Shown: positions 1-11,700 of the stretch, piece after piece | Layout of the letters: each line of letters starts with the position of its first letter | How positions within the stretch are numbered: position 1 is the first letter of the stretch | Source of the DNA: Paralvinella palmiformis | Taxonomy: Eukaryota > Annelida > Polychaeta > Terebellida > Alvinellidae | Direction of reading: 5' to 3' | DNA: 64,000 nucleotides | Assembly (NCBI GenBank): GCA_025642065.1 | Contig: JAODUP010000440.1 | Location: 218,501-282,500 of the forward strand | Position numbers and translations under genes: made by a program | The notes under the pieces: generated by a model | Seen by the model: only the letters and a program-made list of their open reading frames with translations | What the model was told of the DNA's origin: nothing | The model's database searches: none

Positions 1-380
1 TACCAGTAGTTAACAGGGCATGACTATCAAGTATTATTACATAGACTGGTATTTTTGTGAGATCCAAATAACAGTTTGGTGGAAATGAATCGTAATTTAT
101 TGAATAAGACTAGTAGGCAGAGATGTGGTGATTTTGTTCCAACTATTGCTCACACAAACACACCTGATTGTAACTTCAATTGGCAAGTGTTATTAATTCA
201 TTGTTTCACAGCTCATCTGGAGGTACTGATAGGTATAACAGCACCTGACTATCAAGTATTATTACATAAAACGTGGCATGTTTGTGAGATCCAAATAACA
301 GTTTGGTGAAAATTAATTGTTATTTATTGAATAATGATGGATTAGTAGGCAGCGATGTGACGATTTTATTCTGGCTCTTA
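1..380. repeat. Imperfect tandem duplication, unit about 227 bp
   Basis: A block around 24-130 recurs at about 250-360. The shared text includes GATCCAAATAACAGTTTGGTG (at 61 and again at 288), a following ATTTATTGAATAA, and AGTAGGCAG(A/C)GATGTG. The offset is 227 bp. The first copy is cut by the window edge, so the array may extend to the left. Confidence 0.75.
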
Positions 381-455
381 TTGGGTTGAATCCTATAGTG
401 TTGTTTATCAAGGATGGCCAAAAACATCTTTCCTTCAGCTGGTAGGAAATGTGAC

Positions 456-532
456 GTGTATATAAGTCAAGTTCCTTTTGAGAACTTCCTTTTCCCTACC
501 CAAAAAATCGACTTATACACAAGTATATGGTA
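456..532. mobile_element. Short palindromic MITE, copy 1
   Basis: Contains TATATAAGTCAAGTTCC and, at the other end, ATCGACTTATACACAAGTATA, which form an imperfect inverted repeat. The same design (CGTATAAGTCGA ... ACTCGACTTATACGC with an A/G-rich middle) appears in opposite orientation at about 45935-46005. Two similar palindromes far apart support a small non-autonomous DNA element. Confidence 0.55.
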
Positions 533-651
533 TACATATATAGGGATTATATTTTCAGCTATAACACAAAATCGGATATAACATGGTCAGACTTCGGACC
601 CCGATGCATGAAATCCACTACTGACCAATACAAAATGTTCAAAAATAATTT

Positions 652-815
652 AGTAGATTTATTGATCACAACCTTAATAGCACACCACCTTGGCTCAAAC
701 AACCCAACCACCAACCTCATTTATTGTGTTATCAGTAGATTTATTGATCACAACCTTAATAGCACACCACCTTGGCTCAAACAACCCAACCACCAACCTC
801 ATTTATTGTGTTACT
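652..815. repeat. Perfect 82-bp tandem duplication
   Basis: The unit beginning AGTAGATTTATTGATCACAA at 652 repeats at 734 with no differences that I see over 82 bp. Perfect identity points to a very recent duplication or a local assembly artefact. Confidence 0.85.
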
Positions 816-2648
816 TCACCCAGTAAATAAGTTTGATTCTGTTTGTTAATTCACAGCTATTGTGTATGTTTTATTTAGTGCAATTAGGAATCATATCTTG
901 TGTATAAAAAATTAATAGACCTCTGTTTTGATTATATTGTATCAGTTGCTGCCTTCATCTGAAAAAAGATGCACTATTCTGGCAGATGAATATTACCAAT
1001 CCAACATGGCTGTTGACTTCCAGGAGAACGATTTTTCATATGCCTCACCACTTAACCATACACATACAAATTAGGGCTGGAAAAAAGCGGCAGCCTGGAC
1101 TTGTGGATTTTGTCTTCAGGCTATGACTGGTCCAAAATATTAGCCCGACCAGGCTACTGCCATTTTGTGGCAAAATAGGCAGCAGTCTTATTTCCATTTT
1201 TGGTGCAACAGTTTGGAGGTCTTCATGGTGGAAGAAGTGCATAGAAATTCTATGGCATGATCACAATAATTCTGTAAAATATGCCTACTAAAAATCAACA
1301 AATATTAATATGTTAGGTAAATAATATTATTTTCTGATATATTTTATTCTTTGTTTGGAAAATTGTTACATCAATTGTAGATATAGGAATCTGTCTGAAT
1401 TGATGAGGCTCACCTTTTAACATTGGTGTCATTGACGTAAAAAACTAATATTTTGTTACAAATAAATTAGTTTGATTCACCTCATCTATGCTATATAGAT
1501 AATTTTTGCTAAGGGATGAGAATATTATTCAGAAGTCTGGGTTTGTTTAGTCTCAATAGATTTAACATGAACTGATGAAGCTACCAACTTTTGACTCTTC
1601 ATTGACGACTTTGTCAGTGTGAGGGGGGGGGAGTGAATCCTGAGCATTCATTGCCAACTCATTCAGTTGAAGTATCTGTATCATGTTTGTTAGTTAGTTA
1701 GTTAGTTACCAGGTAGTTCGAGAGTATAATCTCTCCAGCAAAGTCGGTGACTCTGCCTCAGCTGTATTGCTCAGCTGTGGACCCCTAATTTGAAAGCTTC
1801 CTTCTCTGATTGCCCTAATTTTACCAGTTGCACACTGTTTTATTTGGGGGACTCGGCACAGGTGACCCTGCCTTGTTGATGTGTATACTTTAATTCCAAC
1901 ATTTGGGGCATTCCTTCTAGAATTTTCCAGGTGTATATAATTCGGTATCCTTCCATCCTCCTCTCCTGAGGGTACATCTTGAGGTCTGATAGCCGATCCC
2001 AATAAATTAGGTCAGATATTGGGTATATCTTATTCTTACTGGAAAATGATCTGAAGAGTGACTCAATTTTTTGGATATCTCCAACTCGGTACTAATATGT
2101 TGTACTAACATTCTCATGGTTATCTTTTCTGGATTAATATCCATCTTGCACAACCTGTAAGTGTAATAATAATGTATAAATATATAATTAGCAGTTGATA
2201 GCAGGAGCCCCATTCAAAGATGATGTACAGTGATAACCCTAACGTGATATATATCAATCCAATTAGATAGGTTGATAATGATGATATTGTTTAATAACAA
2301 AAGGAAATTTGAATTGGTGTAAGTGTTTAGAATGGACTTAAACTTCAAGAGATAGCAAGAGATCAACAAACTGGGCTCTATTAGACTAGATGTACACTTG
2401 TAATATATATGCTTCAGTATATATGTGTCTGTGTGCATGTCTCTGTGTGTGAAAAATATCAGGGCTGATTTAATGTTGTTTTCATATATAGTCGCTTCCA
2501 AAAATTCTTCTGTGTTTTATACAACTGGAGAATTAGAAATCAATTTGGTCGAAAAAAATCTCATTTATTCGAAAAAGTTATGATTTTTTCCAACCCTGTA
2601 TATATGTAATAATAGGAATTATGTGCGTCTGCTTACAGTGTCCATAGG

Positions 2649-2767
2649 ATGCAGGTGGTTGTTGTAATTAACCTTACCCACTCTGGCCAGTCACTGGAGA
2701 AAGGTTCTGAACATGGCCTGGAGGCCAGGAAGGCAGCGTTTGCTGAGATGGAGAAAGTCTGCACCAG
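2649..2767 (+). CDS. MAP3K5: ASK MAP3K exon 1 (first coding exon)
   Basis: Starts [13 protein letters not shown] and ends EMEKVCTR; the donor AG|GTGAGT leaves phase 2. It matches the beginning of the conserved ASK N-terminal fold (human ...VAYVINEASQG...). The ATG at 2649 is preceded closely by an acceptor-like CTTACAG ending at 2638, and the frame stays open from there (V-H-R-M). The exon probably begins at 2639 with a short 5' UTR, or continues from a missed upstream exon. An in-frame TAG at 2613 lies in the putative intron. Confidence 0.75.
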
Positions 2768-5700
2768 GTGAGTGAGTGTGTTAACCATGGTAAATACATA
2801 GAGATTTTGCACCCTTGCCAGTGACATGTCACTTTTATAGTTTTCTAAAGAATGCCTATCAAAAGTTATCTGTTTGTTATGAATATTCTTTAGAAAGCTT
2901 GCAGTTTTGTTGTAAAATGTCATGAAGTAATTAGAACGTACATCACAGACTATTCTATGTGTCGTCTTTATTCCAAAAGAAAGTATTTCTTTAAGAAAAC
3001 TACTTTTAATTAGTTTTCATTTCTAATAAATATAACATATCACTAGGTCTGTTTTGACGGTATCACTGAAATGTATAATTTATAGATCCTCATTCATGTG
3101 TAATATGTTTTCTTCATTCCTTAATAGTTTTGTTGTTGTTAAACTTAAAGGGTACTTCCAGTGTTCTCCAAGACTATTATTGATGGTTTTCTTTTAATAA
3201 AATATCAATATTATGACATTTATTACCCCATGAAATGCCTTCTTTGTTCTGGCCACTCTAAAGTAACGTTTTCCTTTACTTTTCTGCTTATTATTGGTGC
3301 TACCCCGAGTGATGCTATATTGTTTAGCATTTCGTTGCTAAGCAAATTTATCCATTATTCATCACACTATCCCGGTTCTGCCAGAGATAGCTCCCGGAAT
3401 CAATTTGCCGACTGTCACACATGAGGCAAATTCGGAGGAGGAAGAAGCCAATATAGCCAACGTTCTGGTGCAATGATGCCTAAAATTTCCCTTAAAAAGA
3501 TCCTTTTTATAGCAGCTTCGGAAAATTTAGACAACCAATATGCTAGATTATAGATAATTATCCATACTATTTTAACCACTGGAGGTACCTTTTAAGGGTG
3601 TTTTCTTGATTAAACGATGTACGCCAGAGTTCAGTGTAGATATAATTATAACGTGCTAGTAATAACTGCATCTATGGTGTTATCTTGGTGCATGAATGGA
3701 CTGGGGCATGGAATATATTCATTTATTTAAAGCATATCATCAGTATGTCAATTTTATTTTCTCACTTACTTAGTCTGAAGAATGAGTTAATACTGCTGCC
3801 ATTTGAGAAGCTGGACTTTGGAAAAGACAAAAGTCGCTGGACAAATTTTACAATGCCGACGTAGCGATTGTTGACATGTCGCTGCAGGTACAGCAGTCAT
3901 CGCTTAGCTATCATGTTGGTGTCAGGGAGAGCTTTGGCATGCCCGAAACTGTTATCATAGTCCATGACATCAATCCAGAATTCACTCTCTCTCTAAAGGT
4001 AAGGCTGCCTTTTCATCAGATTTGGTTAAATATATTAGAGCCGTGGAGAGATGCTTTGTGTGTGAATGTGTCTGACATGTAAAATGCATAGGTTTAGGTT
4101 TTGTTGTTCGGGGAGAATCCCCAGGCTGTCGCTTAATCAGCACAGCCTCTATGTTGGAGTGGTTGAGAAACCTCCTCCCCCACCACTCACAGGGGAGCAG
4201 TACGGAAAGATGGAGCAGAAATACCCTGAGGGTGGCCATCCACGATGTAGTGAGCCGAGAAATTAATCCCTGGAAAAGTTTCGACCTCTTACGGGATTCG
4301 AACCTGCGACCGTTGGGGTGCCGGGTGCTTAACCGCTAGGCCACCGGAGCTCACTACATTGCATACACATTATTTTTCTTTATACCCTCGCTGTATTTCT
4401 TTAGTGAATTAATGTAAATTGAAAGTGATTCTTATCACAACGAATGTAGTTTCTTTTTCAGTCAGTTTACTACTCCTTTGGAGCGGGTTTAGACTCGTTT
4501 CTCTTTTGAACACCGTCTTGACATATTAATAGCTAAAAACTTAGAAACAATGATGTGGCCATTGTTTTTTGAATTCTCGTTTTACGAAGCCACTGATCAC
4601 AGCCGAAACCCGCCGCTGTGAAATAAAATTGACCTTTATTTATTTTATTATTATTTTCAAGCCGCCCGACCCGCATGAACACTGGAAGCAGATTAGGCTA
4701 ATCCAAGATGGTGACAGGTCAGTCCCACTTCAGAATTATTTCAGCTGTTTCTACAGTAAATCGGGTCTTCAAACCTAGAAATAATTTTGAAGTGGAACTG
4801 ACCTGTCATCATCTTCAATTAAGCTGACAGTGACATGTCGATTGTTACTTTTCACTGATGATTCATGATAAAAGTAATTATAAAGTCTCAAAAAAGCAAA
4901 ACGATCGGAGAGATCGTGAAATCCCAACTAAAGGAAGAATATGTTATAGATAACATTGTTGTGGGCCAGAAAGTCACACCGGTGGATATTATTGTCAAAT
5001 TGAATTTGAATATCAACGTAAAAACTGAATATGTGTCATGGGGCATTTGTAAATGGTTGGGTACCGAATCTTGCAAATCTTTCAGAAACAAACTTTGTGT
5101 AAAAGAATTTCCGACTAACCCTATGTTTTCTGTGATTTATTTAATTTTTGAAAGGAAAATATCCTGTAAAACAAGTATTCAAAAAATAATAGTCTAATTG
5201 TTATTGGAGGTTGTTTTTGAGAAATGAGAAGGCCACCTTCATTAGTGGTTGGACGATAGTATTCTTGTTAATGCAGTGAGTTTTATTCACCCAGAAGCAT
5301 CATGCTTCTAACCATGCTTTGATTGATTTTTTTAACCTGCTGATATTTTAATAAAGATTCATTTTATTAGCAATGATATTGTATGGAAGTGTTAAAATGA
5401 TTATATTGTTTATTTTGGTACAAGACTTGTATATATTATTTAAAATTTTCAAAATGCTGGTAGTGTTTTGTGTTTAGTTAGTTTTTCAGGTTGTGTTTAC
5501 CATAAAATCTTGGTGGAGTATGTATAATATATGTGTTATTTACTGTCACATAAGAATACTTTTGCATACAGCTGTACTATTTCAGCTATCGTGTGGTACA
5601 GGATCCAGTCACTTTTTGCCATACATACTGAAGTCAGACAATAAATGCCTGGTTGTAGATGTGGGAGGCGAGTGTTGTGTACGAGGCGGAGATAAGCCGC

Positions 5701-8700
5701 TTCTCTTTCAAGCAAAGTTAAAGCAGATACTGAAGGAAGTAGAATCCAGTCATAGGTCAGTAATAAGATCTCTGTGTTCTTACTTTCAGATATTGCATTT
5801 AATGAAATGATCAGTCAATTCAATTCTGGAATTGCTTATTTAAAAATAAATTGAATTGGAATAGATAAATTTGGAATTGAAGTTTGCTGCGAAAAAACCT
5901 CCTTTGAACTGGCTACAACGTTAGATCTACGTTTCAAACTGGACTGGTGTCAGAATGACGAGTTTTGTGATGTCCCTGATCTGCTGACTTCCCAGGTGGT
6001 GCGATTGGCACCAACAACTCCAGCAGAGTGTATGGAATTGCTCTATTTGTAATTGGAATTGATAAATTTGATGTGGAATTGACCCCAAATCCGCGATCGG
6101 TTATATCTATTAAAAATGTTTAGCAAGAAATTAGGGGTAACGATGGGAAATAATCTTCCCCCTTTCTTATTTATTCTTTCAGACAATTTGAGATTTATTT
6201 TGAGTGAAGCCATAAAACTTGATTCAGTTCCTAACATATTTAAGCAACACTTCTTATTTTGTTATGTCTAATTCATAGCATGGTTTATGTCAAATTGTGT
6301 AGCCCACTAAAGCCTATACAGACAGCTATTTTTGGACCAAACAGTCAAAAGAGCCTGAACTTTCTGGAGCTGATTCACCATTTAACAAAGATTTGATGGC
6401 ATTTAAAAAATTATTTTTCAGTAATTCGGTCATTAATCGGGGGTGAGAATTCCCAGCAGATCGGCGGTTTCCCGCATTTTTGAAATATTTCCCCAGGATT
6501 TATAGAAGTTGATATAAATTAACACTTGTGGTCATTTCAGTAAGAAAAAGCTATAAAAAGTGTTTATATGGCCGTGGTGGAATGGGGTCCAACATAAATG
6601 TGACACTTTCACAAAAGGCTTCACATGGTGCTCTGGTGTTACAGTTGACAAAGATCACAGCCAACTTCCAGGTTATTGGTTCGAATCTGACTTGTACCTA
6701 TATTTTTGTGGAATACTTGCCAAGTGAGTGAGTCAGTCCATCGCTGTCTTTATGCCAGGTGTGACCAGGGCAGAGGTTAAAACAAACTACTCGCTCACAA
6801 ACTTAAGAAAAACTTCAGTCTGACTACTGCGCTTCCATAAGGATTATCCCATCTGTATTTTGTCCCACGTGCGACCAGTGTCAGGGCTAAAAAAGACAAT
6901 AACCTTTGCCCTTTTTCATTATTTACTGCTCTTCTCCAGAGTCATCACCATTTGATGATAGACATATATATAAGGTATTACAGTGTGCTGTAATGATGCT
7001 GTTTTATAATCAGCCAGGGTTCGCACAGGTCCTTGAAAACCTGGAAAGTCCTGGAATTTGAAAAGTTGGATTCCAGGCCTTGAAAGTCCTGGAATTTGGA
7101 CATATAGATCTATATTTCTAATCATAAGCATATGGGAATTCAGTTGTTACACTTCTTCCGAAATATGGGTGTATCTTTGGGCATTAAAAGTTTGCGAATT
7201 CGTTGAAAACGTCCTTGAATTTGACATTGGAAGGTCCTTGAAAGTCCTGGAATCTGAGATGTCCAAATGTGTATGAACCCTGTCAACAAATACTACTTGT
7301 TGTAACTTCATAATGTTTTGCTTCAACCAACAGAACACACATCAGGGAGAAATTCCTCAATGATCTGAGGAAGGTCAGAGAAAACTATTCCGGACAGGAA
7401 CTTGCCAAGGTCAGTAGTTCAAGTTGATAGTGAGTCCTGTGCGATGGATGATGTCCAATAAGTCAATATTTTACTTCACTCAGTCTAGTATTTTAGCCAA
7501 TGAATTAAAAATCAGTAATGCACCCCTCTTCGACGCTGTTCATGTAATTTATCATATAATTATCTAGAAACTGGCGGTATTCCGGAACCGAATGGATGAC
7601 CCGCAGCTTATTGCTCCTGATGTGATAATGAACATGATGATCACTTATAGAGATGTACAGGTAAGAACGGCCACTGTCGCTCAAATATTAGTTCTTATTT
7701 TACTGTCGGTGGTAGGGTGGGACAATCGGTTATTTTCTGAACATAAGTTTCGCCAGATAGTAGTACCTCAGCTGTGTGTCTCCGATGTAACCAGGCTGTG
7801 CAAAGCACTCACCTCTGTATCGGTCATAGATGTTTATTAACTTACTGACTTAGGTCATGTCTGTCATGGTGTTTGCCAAGTCATTTTAATAGCTTCAGTT
7901 AGGACTTAATTCCGAACTAAAGTTTCGGTGTTTCATTTTGACAGGACTACAATGCCATGGTGACACTCGTCGAGCAGCTGGAAACTCTGCCAAATTCTAA
8001 GGTTGTGAGCAGTCCTGCAATTCAACATCATTATGCTTTTGCGCTGAACAGGTATAATTGCTGATGTTTGATTTCATTGAACTTATAATGATGATGATGA
8101 TAAAAATATTAATAATGATGATAATGTTACATTGACAATGTTACAGTGATACTATTTCTGGGTCTTGATTTACAATCAGATTATTTGTTAATGTAGTATT
8201 TCTGACATAGTAAAACCTGTCTTGAATGATGTTTGGCTCAGTATCGAGTCATCCTTAAGCATCTATGACTTTTAGGAGGGAGACTCTGATCTTTTAAGGT
8301 GGGTGGTAAGTTATATTAAATGGTCCTTTGCTGTATTTATTTACCTGTTCAATTATTTGAACAACACCAATGTTCACCAGTTTGGGGTAGAGGTCAGTGG
8401 CGTGTTACATAATAACCGGTGTAGTGGGGTTGGCTGGTGCTGGATGGTGTTGTGATCCAGGTTGGAACTTAACTAATCAGGGGCTAGTAGGATCCTGGCT
8501 GGGAAACTTGTGCTATGTGGTGTTTTGATCCAGGTAGGGACCGTTAATCAATCAGGGGCTAGCAGGATCCTAGCAAGAGAACTTTACATGACCAGGTGTG
8601 TGGTGACTTCAGTTGGCTGGATGTGTCAATCTGCCAGATCAGGTTTCTATCATTATTCAGATAAATTAGATGCATTATGCCTGGCCCTCCATATGTGCTT

Positions 8701-11700
8701 ATTATGTTTGTTTTATATATATATATGTGTGTGTGTGTGTGTCTGTGCTTGCACTAACTTGTGGTTTGTTTAATAAATAGGTTGGCCATATAGATTAGTG
8801 TTGTTCTGTTATGTTTTTTTTTAAATTCTAACTCCTCAACATCTAGGAGGAATGGACCAGGTGATCGTGACAAAGCACTGGAAGTGATACAAAAGGTAAG
8901 TATTTACCGGGATACAGTGTGATGATATATTAGTTTTGATCTGAAAGACACTCTGTTCTGACAATAACATAACGATCCTAAAACCAGATTTTTATAATGT
9001 TTACACTTCTCGGCAAGCATTTGTTTTTGCAATCTAAAGTCATTGCGTGAATTAGATCAAATATTGCCCCATCCTTTGGGACAGTTGTTTGAATGTGAAC
9101 TGATGATAGCTAGTGATCTGATTACAGGCAATTAACATGTCCGAAAATGCCGTACCTGATATGTTGTGTTTGTGTGGGCGCATCTACAAAGATAAATTTA
9201 TGGAGTCACAGTATGAAGACAAGGACGCCTTAACTAATGCAATTAAATGGTTGGTATAAGAGTTATTCTTTATATTAACATGTACACATGCAAGTGTGTG
9301 CACAAACATACACAAACATACACAAACACATGCACACGTGCTAGATCCTGTGCAGATTGGAGTGGGCGTAAATAATGTTTTAATTTGTGGTTTGGGGCAG
9401 TTGCAGGCCTGATATTTATGGTGTGGTGATGGGTCCACTGCATGAAGTTTTGTGGGGAGCAGTTGTAAGCCACATCAAAATTGGGTGGGGTCATTATGGG
9501 ATAGAAGTATTGGCCTACGCACAAGCTCAGTGTAAATGATGCAGTTCACGGATCATGCCATTGTATTCTGTTGTGCAAACAATAGCCATTGATTTTGAGA
9601 AATTTGGGTGATAGACATATCTGTTGTAAGACAACATGGGATTCCTAAAGTGTTTCCCATTGTGGAACACTATATATGGGCCACTTTAATCTAGTGCAGG
9701 GTTGTTGCATCCCAGAAGTACTAGCCCATGCGGCTGTGGGCCACTTCAGTATGGGTTGGGACAGTTGCAGGCCAGAAGTTTCAGCCCATGCAGAGGACTA
9801 ACATAAACACACAAACCTGAATTTTGAAATAGTACCATCAGAAAGGTGTATAACGAAATCATGAATACATGCTGATCACAAGCTGCTTATTAGATTGAAT
9901 CACCAGCATGATTATAAATCTGTTTCTGACTATTTGTACTGAAATCATACAGGTGTTGTGTTTTGTGTCATAATGGTATCATTAATGTTGTGTTTTAAGT
10001 CATAATGATCTCATTACTATTGTGTTTTATGTCAGTTTGCATCAGCGTTGTATTGTGACCGAGTACTGAATTGTATTCATCGATGCTATCTTTTGCTTTT
10101 GGCCTGCCCAGGATTACAGGTGTTTTGTGATGAATTACAGTGACAATCGATTTTAGGGTCCTTCCGTATCACCGCTCATAGATTGCAGACCTGCAAGTTC
10201 TTGGATCAGATACAAATGATTCATGTGGCTGTATGAAGTTTTCTTCCTTTAGCGACAGCGAGTTATTGGTTTAAATCCCGGTTATGTCTGCCAAGTAGTG
10301 CCCCCCCCCCCCAGCCATAGCTCCTAGGTGTGATCAGTGCCAAAGCTAAAAATTGCTTTCACACTTCAGTCTTCCGTTCGTTTATCTTGTTTCAATGGGA
10401 AGTGGCCCCTTAACAATATGTTCCAGGTATGGTCAGCACCAAAGATAAACAACACAATCACTAACTAGAATGGTCTCCCAACATCCATTGTATGTTTAAT
10501 CTTTTATTCTGTCATTTATGGCAACTATAATTATAATTTTTTGGCAGGAATTAATTGGTGCCCTATATACCTATATATATATATATATATATGTATATGT
10601 ATATGTGTGTGTGTGTGTGTGCCATGTTTGTGTACATTTAAGGTTCCAACTCTAAGAATTTATGCTTTTGTTGCTTCTTAGTATTAGGAACATCCTTCTC
10701 ACTAACAAGGATAGACAACTTACTTGGTAATTGACCCCTCTGTGACTCATTTACAATGTAGCCACGTATAATAGAATTTTCCTACAGGTGTTGCTGTACA
10801 TCAGTGAGTAGCATGAGCTAGAAGCGGTCTTTCTTCTCCATGAAACAATTCTCCAGACTGTTTATGCTGAGTGTTAGATGCACTGATTGTTGGCACATTG
10901 TCAGCTCTGTCTGTTGTGTGCCAGGATGTGTATGGTACTTTGGTCATCTTACAAGTGTCATTGACTGTATTGTTCCTACCTTACACAGGTACAAGGAAAG
11001 CTTCGACTTGCAGCCAAATGAGTATGCTGGCATCAACCTGGTCACTTTGTTTGTTATATCAGGAAAAAGCTTTAGGAGTTCTGCTACTCTGCAGAGAATT
11101 GGTAGGTGTCTATAAATACATTAGGTAGTAACATTACAAAGAAATGTAATCAAAGAAGCTTACTCACTTATTGTACAGAATTAGATGTAGTTATGGTGGT
11201 TGTGATATTGCTAGATGTTGTTGTGTTGAGGGTATTTGTGAATTTTTTTAAACGTTAATGTTTTAAACATATGAAATTAAGGCATTTGTTTTTAAAAACA
11301 AATGTATTTCTTTCGTTTATTTATATCAGTTTGGCTCATTCAACAATAGAAGGATATTATAATATATTTATTTTTTTGCATTTTTTATTCGAGCCTTCAA
11401 AAAATGTGATTTCAGAAATGAAACGACTAAATGGTTTTTGACACAAACTGATTTGGATAATGAAACCAGCTAAAAGTAAAAATAAAAGTATTTTTTGTCA
11501 GTTTTGCTGTCTTCTTCCTCTTGTTCTTTTGAGCTCTGAGTAATCTGTTATCACTTGTATAGTTTAAAGCTGGTTTATTATTGGCAGAGTTTCTCCAACT
11601 TGTTCTGTGGCTGGCTGCAGACCTCTAGCATTCTAATACGTTGGAGGCTGTTTTTTAGCTTACCATTAGAACAAAATTGGCCATAAAACAACTGCATTTC

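Larger units (their letters stand above)
1..2648. other. Upstream region of the ASK-family gene, no coding gene seen
   Basis: I see no supportable coding exon here; the ORFs are short and unlike any family I know. It holds a roughly 227-bp imperfect tandem duplication (1-380), a perfect 82-bp tandem duplication (652-815), a short palindromic MITE (about 456-532) and AT-rich sequence. The 5' untranslated exon(s) and promoter of the MAP3K gene are probably here or further left, but I cannot place a transcription start from sequence alone. Confidence 0.6.

Noticed and set aside
4259..4350. Possible tRNA gene on the minus strand
   Set aside because: A- and B-boxes are present but the acceptor stem cannot pair, and the context is a SINE.
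4865..5197. 110-codon open frame rich in Lys/Ile
   Set aside because: No splice sites in the needed phase, no similarity to the ASK protein between exons 2 and 3, and the opposite strand is equally open.
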